A DNA stretch of 64,000 nucleotides from NCBI GenBank assembly GCA_017308235.1, contig JAFKFL010000027.1, forward strand, positions 124,001 to 188,000, written 5' to 3'. Source of the stretch: Alphaproteobacteria bacterium (lineage in GTDB: Bacteria; Pseudomonadota; Alphaproteobacteria; Reyranellales; Reyranellaceae). Shown piece by piece: positions 16,615 through 25,698 of this stretch. The translations under genes and the position numbers were made by a program. The notes beneath the pieces are model-generated. The model was not told where the DNA came from. It searched no databases and saw only the letters and a list, made by a program, of their open reading frames with translations. Every line of letters begins with the position of its first letter. The stretch's first letter is position 1.

Positions 16615-17211
16615 TCAGGCCACCGGCATGGTCTCGGCGAGCGGTGGCTGCTTCACCACCTTTGCATACCAGGCTTCCAGCTTCGGATGACCCGGCCGCC
16701 ACGGCTCGTTGGCAAAGCGAAAATCAAGGTAACCCAGCGCGCAGCCGATGGTGATCTCACCGATGGTCGTGAGATCGCCCAGCGTCCCGGCCTCTTTCTC
16801 CAAAAGGTCGACGGCGCGCTTCACCTTGCCTTGCTGCAGCTCGATATAGGCTTTGCGACCGTCGTCCTGCGGCAGGGCGATTTCGCGCCGTCGGGGCTGG
16901 GTGGCGTCGAGGATGCCGTCGCCCAGCGCCGACTGCGTCAGTGCCTTCCAGCGCGCCGGGCCCGCAGGCGGGAAGAGCTTGGGCGCCGAGCCAATGCTGT
17001 CGAGGTATTCACAGATCACGGGGCTGTCGTAGATCGCCATGCCGTCATCGGTAATGAACGTCGGTATCTTCGACAACGGATTGTATTGCAACAGCGCCGG
17101 ATCGGTGGTGCCAATCTTCAGCTGCTCGATTTTGTTGAAGATGCCGCGTTTGATGGCGCATGCCACGACCTTGCGCACATAGGGGCTGGGCCCCCCAAAA
17201 GTGAGTTTCAT
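16615..17211 (-). CDS. Glutathione S-transferase family protein
   Basis: The 198-residue protein has an N-terminal thioredoxin-like domain (MKLTFGGPSPYVRKVV, with NPLSKIPTFITDDG and the gamma-Glu-binding YDSPVICEYLD). A helical C-terminal domain follows. The PSPYVRKV motif is like that of YibF-type GSTs. It overlaps the hyuB stop by 4 bp, so it is the last gene of the tctC-hyuA-hyuB-GST transcript. Its role with the hydantoinase-like pair is unknown; a glutathione-linked step is possible. Confidence 0.9.
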   Translation of the reverse strand: MKLTFGGPSPYVRKVVACAIKRGIFNKIEQLKIGTTDPALLQYNPLSKIPTFITDDGMAIYDSPVICEYLDSIGSAPKLFPPAGPARWKALTQSALGDGILDATQPRRREIALPQDDGRKAYIELQQGKVKRAVDLLEKEAGTLGDLTTIGEITIGCALGYLDFRFANEPWRPGHPKLEAWYAKVVKQPPLAETMPVA

Positions 17212-18848
17212 TTGGCTGGTCCTCCGCGATAGGCAATTCGATCGAGCACATATTCGGCGGCCAAGTCGTCCTGCAACGATGCGGCTGAGCGTTGCGCGGG
17301 ATCGCCGTGGCCACCGCCGCCCGGTGTGCCAAGGGAGACCGTATCGCCCTTCCGCAGCACGTACTGTCTCTTAGGGTCGGACTTCTCGCCGTTGACCCGG
17401 AGTTCGCCCGGCGCGCCGTCCTTGCCACCTTCGATGCCGAAGGCCGGAAAGACCGTGCGCTCGGCGAGGAACGACACGACGATCGGCGAGTCGCTGCGGC
17501 TCTCTATCAGGATCTCCTGCCCCAGTCCGCCGCGATGGCGGCCAGCACCGCCTGAATCAGGACGCAAGCGCTTATGATGGAAGCGCAGGGGCGCGATGTG
17601 CTCGCTGATCTCGATCGAGGTCGAGGAGACGTTCGACGGCCAGGAGAGGCAGGTGACGCCGTCGCGCTGCGTGTTGCCGCCCATGCCGCCGTTGTAGAAG
17701 AACATATTGGCGTAGGGCTTGCCGCCGTCGCGCACGCCCGACTGGTTCATGCCCCACATCGGCGAGCCGCACGCCGCCATCACGCGCTCGGGCACGATCT
17801 GGCCCAAACAGCCGAACACCAGCATCGGCACGTAGTGGCCAATCAGCATGCGCGAGCCGCCCGAGGCCGGGAACACCGGGTTCACGATCGAGCCCGGCGG
17901 CGCCGAGAGCTTGATCGGCCGCCACGCACCCTCGTTGTTGGGCAGGTTGGGGCTGGTGCAGACCTTGACCCCGTACATCGCCATCGCGTTGGTGTAGCAA
18001 AGCGCACAGTTGATGGCGCGATCGACCTGCGGGTCGGTGCCGGCGAAATCCATCGCGATCTCGTCGCCCTTGATAGTTAGCGAGAGTTTTAGCGTGATCG
18101 GCGTGTCGTGGACGCCGTCGGTCTTGAGCTCGCTCTTGTAGGTGCCATCGGGCAGTTCGCGGATGGCGGCGCGCATCGCTGTTTCGCACCGGCCCTGGAT
18201 TTCGCGCGCAAGATCGGTGAGATCGGGCAGTCCGTAGCTTTCCATCAAGATGCGCAACCGGTCTTCCATCAGGTCGAGCGCCACGATCTGGGCGTAGAGA
18301 TCGCCCATCGTCTGATCGGGCGTGCGCACATTCTTGCGAATGATCGTGACCAGCGTCTCATCGGTCTTGCCGGCCGCGATCATCTTCATCGGCGGGATCT
18401 GCAGGCCCTCCTCGAAGACCTCGCGCGGCTCGGGCGACCTGATCTTGCCGCCGATATCGGGGGCGTGCGCGGTGGTGGCGCTGAAGGCGACCAGCTTTCC
18501 GTCGCGGAAGATCGGCTTGGCCATCGTGACGTCGGGCAGATGGCCGGTGCCGAGCCAGATGTCGTTGGTGATCAACACGTCGCCGGGCTCGAGCTTCTCC
18601 GGCGGAAAGAAACGCAGGAAGTGTTTCACCGTCTCGGGCAGCGTGCCGATGAAGCTCGGGATGCTTTCGCTCGCCTGGACCAGCGACTGGCCCGAGGCAT
18701 CGGTGATGACGCAGGAGAAGTCGTAGCTTTCACGCACGAGAGTCGAGAATGACGTGCGCACCATCGCCGCCGCCGCCTCGTCGACCATGGAGATCAGCCG
18801 GCGCCACAGGAGCTCGAGCTCGATCGGATCGAAGGTCCTTGCCATCAC
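17208..18848 (-). CDS. hyuB: Hydantoinase B/oxoprolinase family subunit
   Basis: The 546-residue HyuB-type protein starts FDPIELELLWRRLISMVDEA. It carries TNDIWLGTGHLPDVT and HAPDIGGKIRS near the N-terminus, and the C-terminal Gly-rich RKGDTVSLGTPGGGGHGDP typical of the family. With HyuA it forms an ATP-dependent cyclic-amide or ketone-carboxylase-like enzyme; family members include 5-oxoprolinase, N-methylhydantoinase and acetone carboxylase. It overlaps hyuA by 4 bp and the GST gene by 4 bp. The substrate cannot be read from sequence. Confidence 0.9.
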   Translation of the reverse strand: MMARTFDPIELELLWRRLISMVDEAAAAMVRTSFSTLVRESYDFSCVITDASGQSLVQASESIPSFIGTLPETVKHFLRFFPPEKLEPGDVLITNDIWLGTGHLPDVTMAKPIFRDGKLVAFSATTAHAPDIGGKIRSPEPREVFEEGLQIPPMKMIAAGKTDETLVTIIRKNVRTPDQTMGDLYAQIVALDLMEDRLRILMESYGLPDLTDLAREIQGRCETAMRAAIRELPDGTYKSELKTDGVHDTPITLKLSLTIKGDEIAMDFAGTDPQVDRAINCALCYTNAMAMYGVKVCTSPNLPNNEGAWRPIKLSAPPGSIVNPVFPASGGSRMLIGHYVPMLVFGCLGQIVPERVMAACGSPMWGMNQSGVRDGGKPYANMFFYNGGMGGNTQRDGVTCLSWPSNVSSTSIEISEHIAPLRFHHKRLRPDSGGAGRHRGGLGQEILIESRSDSPIVVSFLAERTVFPAFGIEGGKDGAPGELRVNGEKSDPKRQYVLRKGDTVSLGTPGGGGHGDPAQRSAASLQDDLAAEYVLDRIAYRGGPAK

Positions 18849-20914
18849 ACCACCTCCGCCAGAATCGAACCGTCGGGCAACAGCCGCGCCACGGCGCCCG
18901 GCCCCACGATAAAGGTACTCTCGTTTTCCTCGAATACCGCAGGACCTTCGATGTCAGCGCCCGGTGTCAAAGCATAGCGATCCCAGACTCGGGTCTGCAC
19001 GACCTTGCCCGCATCGGGAAAGAAGACCGGACGCGTTCCCTTCTCGGCTGCCGCTGCCGCATGGCGTGTCAACTCGAGCTTCCCGCCCGTGCCCGGCATC
19101 GGCGCGCTGACCGACAGCCGCAGGGCCACGAACTGTATCGCCGCTCCCGGCGGCGTTCTCGCGAACAGCGCCTTGTACGCCTCCTCGAATGCCGTGCGCA
19201 CACCTGTTTCGGCAAGGGATGACGGCATCGCGACCGTGATCTCACTGCCCTGCCCGATGTAGCGCATGTCGGCGAGCCGCTTGATGCTGCGTGCCGCGAC
19301 CTCAGCGCCGGTGAGGCGCAACACCTCGAGCGCTTCCTTCTCCAGCGCGGCGAAGATCTTCTCCGCCGCCTTCATGTCGGCGCCAGCCAGCGGCTGGGTG
19401 AAACTCGCGACACGATCGACGCGCGCCGGCGCCATCAGCATGCCGATGGTGCTGCCCGCACCTGCTCCTGGTGGGCAGACGACACGTTTGACGCCGAGCT
19501 TGCGCGCCACGTGCCAGGCATGGACGGGACCGGCCCCACCGGTCGCGAGCAACGCATACTCGGCCGGAATGCGGCCACGTTCGGCGATGGCGACGCGCGC
19601 GGCGCCGGCCATGTTCTCGTTCACCACGTCGTGTACGCCAAAGGCGGCTCGCGACGGTTCAACCTTCAACGCATCGCCCAGTTGGGCAAAGGCTTTGTCG
19701 GTCGCGACACGATCAATCTTCATGGCGCCGCCCAGGAAGAAGTCGGCATTGAGATAACCCAGGGTCAGATCGGCATCGGTCACCGTGGCTTCGGTGCCGC
19801 CGCGGCCATAGCAGGCCGGACCCGGTTGGGCGCCGCTGCTCTCCGGCCCGACATTGAGCGTGCCGAGCTCGCTCCTATGCGCAATCGAGCCGCCGCCGGC
19901 GCCGATCTCAATCAACTCGACGGTGGCGATCTGGATGGGCAGCCCAGAGCCGCGCAAAAAGCGCTTTTCGCGGGCGGCCTCGAAGCCATAAGCCACCAGC
20001 GGCTCGCCGTCATCGACCAGCGCAAGCTTGGCAGTCGTGCCCCCCATATCGAAGGCAAGCACGCGGTCGAGGCCGGCATTACGACCGAACCAGGCGCCTG
20101 CCAGCGCACCTGCCGCAGGACCGCTTTCGAGCAACTGCACTGGCGCGCGCTTGGCCTCGCTGACGTGCGTCAGGCCACCGTTGGACAGCATCAGGAACAG
20201 GCCGCCGGGAATGCCCTCTGCACGAAGGGCCTGTTCCAGACGTTCGAGATAGACCTCGGCCAGCGGCCGGACATAGGCATTGGCCACCGTCGTCGAGGCG
20301 CGCTGATACTCGCGGATCTCGGGCGCGATGTCGGACGAGAGCGAGATCGAAAGGTTCTGGTAGCGTTCGGCGATCGCCGCACCGATCGCGCGTTCGTGCG
20401 CTGGATTGGCGTAGGCGTGCAAGAAGCAGATGGCGAGGCTTTCGACTCCCTGCTCGACGAGCTCGGCCACCTCACCAAGGGCGGCGTCGATATCGATGGG
20501 CATTTCGACCGAGCCATCGGGCGCCAGCCGCTCCTTCGCCTCTCGTCGCCAGGACCGCGGGACCAACGGTTTGGGCATCTCGATGAAGAGATCGTAGAGC
20601 TCGTACTTGCGCTCGCGGCCGATCTCCAGCACGTCCCGAAAACCCGCCGTCGTGAGCAGGCCGGTCTTGGCGCCCTTGCGCTCGATCAGGGCGTTGGTGA
20701 AGAGCGTTGTCGCGTGTACGACGCGGCCCACCTGTTCGGGTCGGGCGCCGGCCTCAGCCAGCACACGCCGCGTGCCTTCGAGCGCACCACGTGCCGGATC
20801 GTCCGGTGTGGTGCTCTCCTTCCAAATGACGGCGCGGCCATTGCTTGGATCGTGGATCACGAGATCTGTAAAAGTTCCCCCGATATCGATACCGAGGGAG
20901 AGAGGGACACTCAT
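18845..20914 (-). CDS. hyuA: Hydantoinase A/oxoprolinase family subunit
   Basis: The 689-residue ASKHA-fold protein has the N-terminal phosphate loop LGIDIGGTFTDLVIHD, then HATTLFTNALIERKGAKTGL. The second ATP-binding segment is VLAFDMGGTTAKLALVDDG, and a Gly-rich LATGGAGPVHAWHVARKLG lies in the hydantoinase A domain. It is the ATP-binding partner of the hyuB product. It lies 16 bp after the tctC-like gene, implying that the substrate is imported by, or sensed with, that binding protein. It is a paralogue of the N-terminal half of the fused gene at 29966-33622. Confidence 0.9.
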   Translation of the reverse strand: MSVPLSLGIDIGGTFTDLVIHDPSNGRAVIWKESTTPDDPARGALEGTRRVLAEAGARPEQVGRVVHATTLFTNALIERKGAKTGLLTTAGFRDVLEIGRERKYELYDLFIEMPKPLVPRSWRREAKERLAPDGSVEMPIDIDAALGEVAELVEQGVESLAICFLHAYANPAHERAIGAAIAERYQNLSISLSSDIAPEIREYQRASTTVANAYVRPLAEVYLERLEQALRAEGIPGGLFLMLSNGGLTHVSEAKRAPVQLLESGPAAGALAGAWFGRNAGLDRVLAFDMGGTTAKLALVDDGEPLVAYGFEAAREKRFLRGSGLPIQIATVELIEIGAGGGSIAHRSELGTLNVGPESSGAQPGPACYGRGGTEATVTDADLTLGYLNADFFLGGAMKIDRVATDKAFAQLGDALKVEPSRAAFGVHDVVNENMAGAARVAIAERGRIPAEYALLATGGAGPVHAWHVARKLGVKRVVCPPGAGAGSTIGMLMAPARVDRVASFTQPLAGADMKAAEKIFAALEKEALEVLRLTGAEVAARSIKRLADMRYIGQGSEITVAMPSSLAETGVRTAFEEAYKALFARTPPGAAIQFVALRLSVSAPMPGTGGKLELTRHAAAAAEKGTRPVFFPDAGKVVQTRVWDRYALTPGADIEGPAVFEENESTFIVGPGAVARLLPDGSILAEVV

Positions 20915-20930
20915 TACGCTTCCTCTTCAA

Positions 20931-21896
20931 TTAATCGGCGCGGATATTGCCCTGCTTCACCACGCGCGCCCAGCGCTCGCGATCTTTCTTGATCAAGGCG
21001 GCGAAAGCGTCGGGGCCCTGGCTGAGCGGCTCGAGGCCCTGCTTTGCAAGGGGCTCGGCATTCTTCGGATCGGCCATCGCATCGAGAAACAGCTTGGCAA
21101 GCGAGGCCTTGATATCGTCGGGCAGGCCGGCGGGACCCACGAGGCCGAACCAGTTGTTGATGTCGAGGGCCGGAATGTCCTTGGTGAGCAGCGGCAGTTC
21201 GGGCGCGAGCGGCGATGGCTTGGCAGCGGCGAGCGCCAGCACGCGCACCTTGCCGCCGCGCGCCTGGCCGATCAGCTCGGAGATATTGCCGAAAAAAATA
21301 TCGACCTGACCAGCGGCGACATCGGCAATGGCCGGCGCGCCGCCGCGGTAGGGCACGTTGATCATCTTCAGTCCGCCCGCTTCGGCCGCCAGGAACTCGG
21401 CGCCGAGCTGGTTGGTCGAGCCGAGCCCGGTCGAGGCATAACTCACCTTGCCGGGATTGGCCTTGGCATAGGCTACCAGCTCCGCGATGGTCTTGAAGGG
21501 CGCATCCATGCGCGCAATCACCGCCATCGGCACACCGACGAGATTGCAGATCGGCACCAGTTCCTTGTCGAGGTCGAGCGGGATCTGCGAGCCGGGCACG
21601 ACCGGCCCGATGGCAAGCTGGCCCATGATGCCGACGCCGACTGTGTAGCCGTCCGGCGGCGACTGGGCGACGGCCTTGAGCGCGATGAAGCCGCCGGCGC
21701 CGGTCTTGTTATCGACGATAACGGTGTAGCCATGCTGATGCTGGATAGTGTCGGCCGCGATCCGGGCGGCGATGTCGGCGGTGCCGCCAGGCGGATATCC
21801 GACCAGGATCTTCATTGGCTGCTTGGGTGTCCAATCGGCCCTCGCCGACGTTGCAGCAAAGACCAACGGAGCAGCAAGCAGACTTCGACGCAGCAT
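20931..21896 (-). CDS. Tripartite tricarboxylate transporter substrate-binding protein (Bug/TctC family)
   Basis: The 321-residue protein starts at the ATG at 21896, preceded by GGGAGAGG. It has a twin-arginine-like leader (MLRRSLLAAPLVFAATSARA), then the Bug fold: ILVGYPPGGTADIAAR, VDNKTGAGG, PDGYTV and YASTGLGSTNQL. Such proteins bind carboxylates or amides in the periplasm. No TctA/TctB lies alongside, so it must use a membrane pair elsewhere or act in sensing. It leads the operon tctC-hyuA-hyuB-GST. Confidence 0.9.
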   Translation of the reverse strand: MLRRSLLAAPLVFAATSARADWTPKQPMKILVGYPPGGTADIAARIAADTIQHQHGYTVIVDNKTGAGGFIALKAVAQSPPDGYTVGVGIMGQLAIGPVVPGSQIPLDLDKELVPICNLVGVPMAVIARMDAPFKTIAELVAYAKANPGKVSYASTGLGSTNQLGAEFLAAEAGGLKMINVPYRGGAPAIADVAAGQVDIFFGNISELIGQARGGKVRVLALAAAKPSPLAPELPLLTKDIPALDINNWFGLVGPAGLPDDIKASLAKLFLDAMADPKNAEPLAKQGLEPLSQGPDAFAALIKKDRERWARVVKQGNIRAD

Positions 21897-22000
21897 GGTG
21901 ACACCCTCTCCCCGGTGCGGAGCGTCCAGCAAGCGATGAGCAGGGTCAAGAACGCGCAGCCCGCTTGTGATGAACAAAGCTTGAGGTAGTCTGCGCACGC

Positions 22001-23602
22001 ATGCCTGTTGCGAAACCTGTTTCCGACGTGTGGACGCTACTGGCGGATTGGGCTGAGCTCACTCCCGGGGCGCCCGCCTTTTTGCATGGTGATCGAGCGA
22101 TCTCTTTCGCCGAGCTTGCCGAACGGTCGCTGCGGGTGGCGCAAGGCCTAGCCGACCTCGGCGTCGGACCGGGCGATCGGGTGGCAATTTGGCTGCCCAA
22201 CGTGCCGGCCTATCCGCTGCTGTACTTCGCGTGCATGCGCCTTGGCGCGATCGCCGTCGCCGTCAATACGCGCTATCGGGCGGTCGAGGTCGCCGAAATC
22301 GTGACCCGTTCGGGCGCCAAGGTGCTCGCCTGCGCGCCTGGCTTTCGCCGTATCGACTTCCTGTCGATCCTGGCAGGAATCGAGTCGCACGCACTCGACG
22401 CCTTGAAGGCACTGGTGGTAGTCGGCGATGAGCCCGCGACCATCCCGCCTGCTATCGAGCGGCTGCAACGCGTGCCATTCGACCGTCTGCTTACGCGGCC
22501 GCGACGCGGCGCCAACAATGCCGGCACCAAGGCGGTCTGCAACATTTTCACGACGTCGGGCACAACCAGTGCGCCAAAGTTCGTGATGCATCGCCAAGGG
22601 GCGATCGCAGGTCACGCCCAGCAAGTGGCCCGTGTCTTCGGCTTCGAGGCGGCGGATACCTTGTCGCTCAGTATCCTCCCGCTTTGCGGCGTGTTCGGCT
22701 TCAACCAGACGCTTTCGACGCTCGCGGCGGGCAAGCCATCTGTCCTAGTCGAGTCCTACGACATCGATACGATCGCCGGCCTGATCGAACGTCATCGGCC
22801 GACAACGCTGTTCGGCAGCGACGACATGATCGCGCGTCTGCTCGATCGGATGCCCGGCGAGCGACCGATGCCGTCGGTGCGATGGGCGGGCTATGCCAAT
22901 TTCAATGCCGCCCTCGAATCGATCGCCGAGACGGCCGAGCAGCGCGGTCTCGTGTTGCGCGGCCTCTATGGGATGAGCGAAGTGCAGGCACTCTACTCCG
23001 TCCAGCCGATCGAGGCGCCGACGGCGCGGCGCAAGAAAGGCGGCGGCGTGCCGACCTCGCCGCTCGCCCATGTACGTGTGCGCGATCCCGAGACCGGCGC
23101 GCTGTTGGGCCCAGGGCAACCTGGCCTGCTGGAATGCGCCGGACCATCGCTAATGGTGGGCTACTGGGGCAACGACAAGGCGACGGCCGAGACCATCACT
23201 GCCGACGGCTACATTCGCACCGGCGACCTTGGCGAGCTCGGCGCGGACGGTGGATTCACCTTTCTCAGCCGGATGGGAGACGTGCTGCGGCTCTCCGGCT
23301 TCCTGGTCAATCCGCTCGAGATCGAGACCCATATCCAGAAGCTGCCGGGAATCGAGGGCTGCCAGACCATCGCGCTTGCCCGACCTGACGGCGTGCGCGC
23401 GGTGTCGTTCGTGACGCTGGCCTCGAGCACCGCGTTCGATGAAGGCGCCGTCATCGCCCATTGCCGGCAGGGCCTCGCCAACTACAAGGTCCCGCTGCGC
23501 GTTTTCGCCGTCGACGATTTTCCCAAGACCCCCTCGCCCAACGGCTTCAAGATCCAGCGCAACAAGCTCCGCGAAATGGCCGAGGGTCTTCTGGATTCCT
23601 AA
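22001..23602 (+). CDS. AMP-dependent acyl-CoA synthetase
   Basis: The 533-residue ANL-family enzyme has the P-loop TTSGTTSAPKFVMHRQ near residue 185, a YGMSEVQALYS core motif, GYIRTGDLGELGADGGF and the C-terminal FPKTPSPNGFKIQRNKL with the catalytic lysine region. It activates a carboxylic acid to its acyl-CoA; the chain length is not predictable. The SAP in the P-loop replaces the commoner LPK. It is divergent from the tctC-hyu operon and converges with the MetE-like gene across a perfect hairpin. Confidence 0.88.
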   Translation: MPVAKPVSDVWTLLADWAELTPGAPAFLHGDRAISFAELAERSLRVAQGLADLGVGPGDRVAIWLPNVPAYPLLYFACMRLGAIAVAVNTRYRAVEVAEIVTRSGAKVLACAPGFRRIDFLSILAGIESHALDALKALVVVGDEPATIPPAIERLQRVPFDRLLTRPRRGANNAGTKAVCNIFTTSGTTSAPKFVMHRQGAIAGHAQQVARVFGFEAADTLSLSILPLCGVFGFNQTLSTLAAGKPSVLVESYDIDTIAGLIERHRPTTLFGSDDMIARLLDRMPGERPMPSVRWAGYANFNAALESIAETAEQRGLVLRGLYGMSEVQALYSVQPIEAPTARRKKGGGVPTSPLAHVRVRDPETGALLGPGQPGLLECAGPSLMVGYWGNDKATAETITADGYIRTGDLGELGADGGFTFLSRMGDVLRLSGFLVNPLEIETHIQKLPGIEGCQTIALARPDGVRAVSFVTLASSTAFDEGAVIAHCRQGLANYKVPLRVFAVDDFPKTPSPNGFKIQRNKLREMAEGLLDS

Positions 23603-23625
23603 CCTCCCCAGCAAAGCTGGGGAGG
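23603..23625. terminator. Hairpin between convergent genes
   Basis: A perfect 10-bp stem CCTCCCCAGC/GCTGGGGAGG has loop AAA. It starts directly after the acyl-CoA synthetase stop and ends 7 bp before the MetE-like stop. No T-run follows on either strand, so termination may be Rho-assisted or the element may only stabilise the 3' ends. Confidence 0.5.
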
Positions 23626-23632
23626 AAGAGAG

Positions 23633-24841
23633 TTACCACAACCGCTTGCTCGCGATGGCGGCACCCTGGGCCAGAGTTTCGAGTTTGGCCCAGGCAATGT
23701 CGGAGTAGACGCGGCCGCCCAACCCGCAATCGCTCGAGGCGATGACGCGTTCGCGGCCGACCAAGCTGGTGAAGCGGCCGATGCGCTCGGCCACCAGCTC
23801 CGGATGCTCGACCACGTTGGTGGCGTGGCTCACCACGCCGGGCAGGATCAGCCTGTCGTCGGGCAGCTTGGTCTCCTTCCATACCGACCACTCGTGCTCA
23901 TGGCGCACGTTGCCGGCCTCGAAGGAATAGGCGCCAGCGTTGATCTTGAGCATCAGCCCGACGATCTCCTTCATGGGGATGTCGGTCATGTGCGGGCCGT
24001 GCCAGCTGCCCCAGCAGAGATGGAAGCGGATGCGATCCTGCGGCAGTCCTTTCAGCGCATGGTTCAGCGCCTCGATCTTGGGCGCAGTGAACTTGCGGTA
24101 CTCCTCGAAGGTTGGTTCGGGATTGATCTGGTCGAAGTTCTCCGCGATCGCCGGATCGTCGATCTGCAGCACCAGCCCGGCTTCGACAATCGCCTTGTAC
24201 TCCTCGCGCATGGCATCGGCGCAGGCGAAAACGAACTCGTCGTCGCTCTTGTAGTGATGGTTGCCGACGCGGGCGCAGCTCGCCGGACCGATCGAGGTCA
24301 TGAAACCTTCGCGCACGCCATTGGCCGCGAGTGCCGCCTTGAAGTTGGCAATGTCGGCGGCGATGGCGGCATGGCCAGCGTACTCCACCGGCCCGACGGC
24401 GAACGGCCAGGTCGGCAGCGGCGGTCCCGTGGTAATGCCCGACTCCGGATCGGCATAGGCGGTTCGAAAGCGGATGCGGTCGCGGCGGTCGGCGAAGGTC
24501 GACAGGACGATGTTGCCCGGCGTCGAGCGATGGACGGGCATCGTGTCGCGATTGACGTTCTCGATCCTGAGTCCGCTCAGCCGCGTGAAGGAGTAGCTCC
24601 ACCAGGCACGGTAATTGATCTTCGAGCCCATCGACTTGCCGTACTCGCCGTCGCCTGGCACGGCGATCCCCGTCGCGACCTGGCGCTTCACCACGTCGGC
24701 TACAGACTCGGTGAGCTTTTTCTGGAACACAGCCTCGTCGATCTTGCCTGCTTCGCGCTGGGCATTGGCGGCAACGAGCTCGTCCGGCCGTGGCAGGCTG
24801 CCGGCATGGCTGGTCAGAATGCGGTCGCTGCTATTCCTCAT
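23633..24841 (-). CDS. MetE C-terminal-like zinc methyltransferase/alkyltransferase
   Basis: The 402-residue single-domain protein resembles the catalytic half of cobalamin-independent methionine synthase. The four expected zinc ligands are visible: His274 and Cys276 (FHLCWGSWHGPH), Glu308 (AYSFEAGN) and Cys372 (SSDCGLGG). It lacks the N-terminal half of true MetE (about 750 residues), so it may use a different methyl or alkyl donor. The ATG at 24841 (MRNSSDRILTSHAGSLPRPD) is chosen; longer frames run into the enoyl-CoA hydratase gene 2 bp upstream. The two are co-transcribed. Confidence 0.82.
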   Translation of the reverse strand: MRNSSDRILTSHAGSLPRPDELVAANAQREAGKIDEAVFQKKLTESVADVVKRQVATGIAVPGDGEYGKSMGSKINYRAWWSYSFTRLSGLRIENVNRDTMPVHRSTPGNIVLSTFADRRDRIRFRTAYADPESGITTGPPLPTWPFAVGPVEYAGHAAIAADIANFKAALAANGVREGFMTSIGPASCARVGNHHYKSDDEFVFACADAMREEYKAIVEAGLVLQIDDPAIAENFDQINPEPTFEEYRKFTAPKIEALNHALKGLPQDRIRFHLCWGSWHGPHMTDIPMKEIVGLMLKINAGAYSFEAGNVRHEHEWSVWKETKLPDDRLILPGVVSHATNVVEHPELVAERIGRFTSLVGRERVIASSDCGLGGRVYSDIAWAKLETLAQGAAIASKRLW

Positions 24842-24843
24842 GG

Positions 24844-25626
24844 CTACCGTCCCTTGAACTTGGCGGGTTTGCGCTTCTCGGTGAACGCCTTCGCGGCTTC
24901 GTGGAAATCCTCGGTGAGATAGAGCCGCTCCGGTGCCGTCTGATGCATGATCTCGCGGCTCATGCGATCCATGTACCAGCGCCGGAGCCTCACCGTCGAA
25001 CGCACGCTGAGCGGCGGGTTCTTGATCACTTCCCCGGCAAGCTGGCGTGCCATCTCCAGATACTTGCCCTTGGGCGCCACGCGATTGACCAGGTTGGCCT
25101 GGAGCGCTTCCTCGGCGGTGAAGAAGCGTCCCGTAAGAGCGGCTTCCATCGTAAAGGCGCCGCCACCGCGAAAATGCATCAGGCCCCAATACTTGCCCGC
25201 GCCAAGGCCGCGAGACGTCTCGGTGATCTGGAAGCGCGTGCCCTCTTCCGCCACGATCAGATCGCATTCGAGCACGATGCCGACCGACAGGCCCAGCACA
25301 TAGCCGTGGGGTGCCGCGATCACCGGCTTCCAGTTCACCGCCTTGGTCAGCAGGTCGGCCGAATGGGTGCCGCGTCCTTGCGGACCACCAAGCTTCAGGA
25401 ATTCCTCGCGACTGCGGAGCTGACGCTGATGGACGTCAGCGCCGCTCGAGAATGCCCGCCCACTGCCATGCAGGATGGCGATCTCGGCCTCGTCGTCCAT
25501 GTCGAAGCGATGCAATGCCTCTCCCAGCAAGCCAACCAGCTCGTCGTTGAAGGCGTTGAGCTTCTCTGGCCGGTTGAGGGTCAGAATGACGATTGCTCCG
25601 TTCCGCTCGTAGTCCACCAGCGCCAT
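24844..25626 (-). CDS. Enoyl-CoA hydratase/isomerase family protein
   Basis: The 260-residue crotonase-fold protein has TLNRPEKLNAFNDELV, the first oxyanion-hole segment GSGRAFSSGADVHQRQ, and a second segment PHGYVLGLSVGIVLECDLIV. ATG at 25626 is chosen because GGAGGAAGC sits just upstream. It hydrates or isomerises acyl-CoA esters, with the substrate unknown. It pairs with the MetE-like gene 2 bp downstream and diverges from the ABC-type binding protein gene. Confidence 0.88.
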   Translation of the reverse strand: MALVDYERNGAIVILTLNRPEKLNAFNDELVGLLGEALHRFDMDDEAEIAILHGSGRAFSSGADVHQRQLRSREEFLKLGGPQGRGTHSADLLTKAVNWKPVIAAPHGYVLGLSVGIVLECDLIVAEEGTRFQITETSRGLGAGKYWGLMHFRGGGAFTMEAALTGRFFTAEEALQANLVNRVAPKGKYLEMARQLAGEVIKNPPLSVRSTVRLRRWYMDRMSREIMHQTAPERLYLTEDFHEAAKAFTEKRKPAKFKGR

Positions 25627-25698
25627 CGCTTCCTCCTTTGCAGTCGCTTCCCGCAATGCTTGCTGTCATGCTAGCCGACAAATCTCGGGAGGGGGACC

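Noticed and set aside
19511..20992. 493-codon plus-strand frame opposite hyuA
   Set aside because: It is a shadow of a conserved ASKHA-fold gene, with no family signature and no ribosome site.
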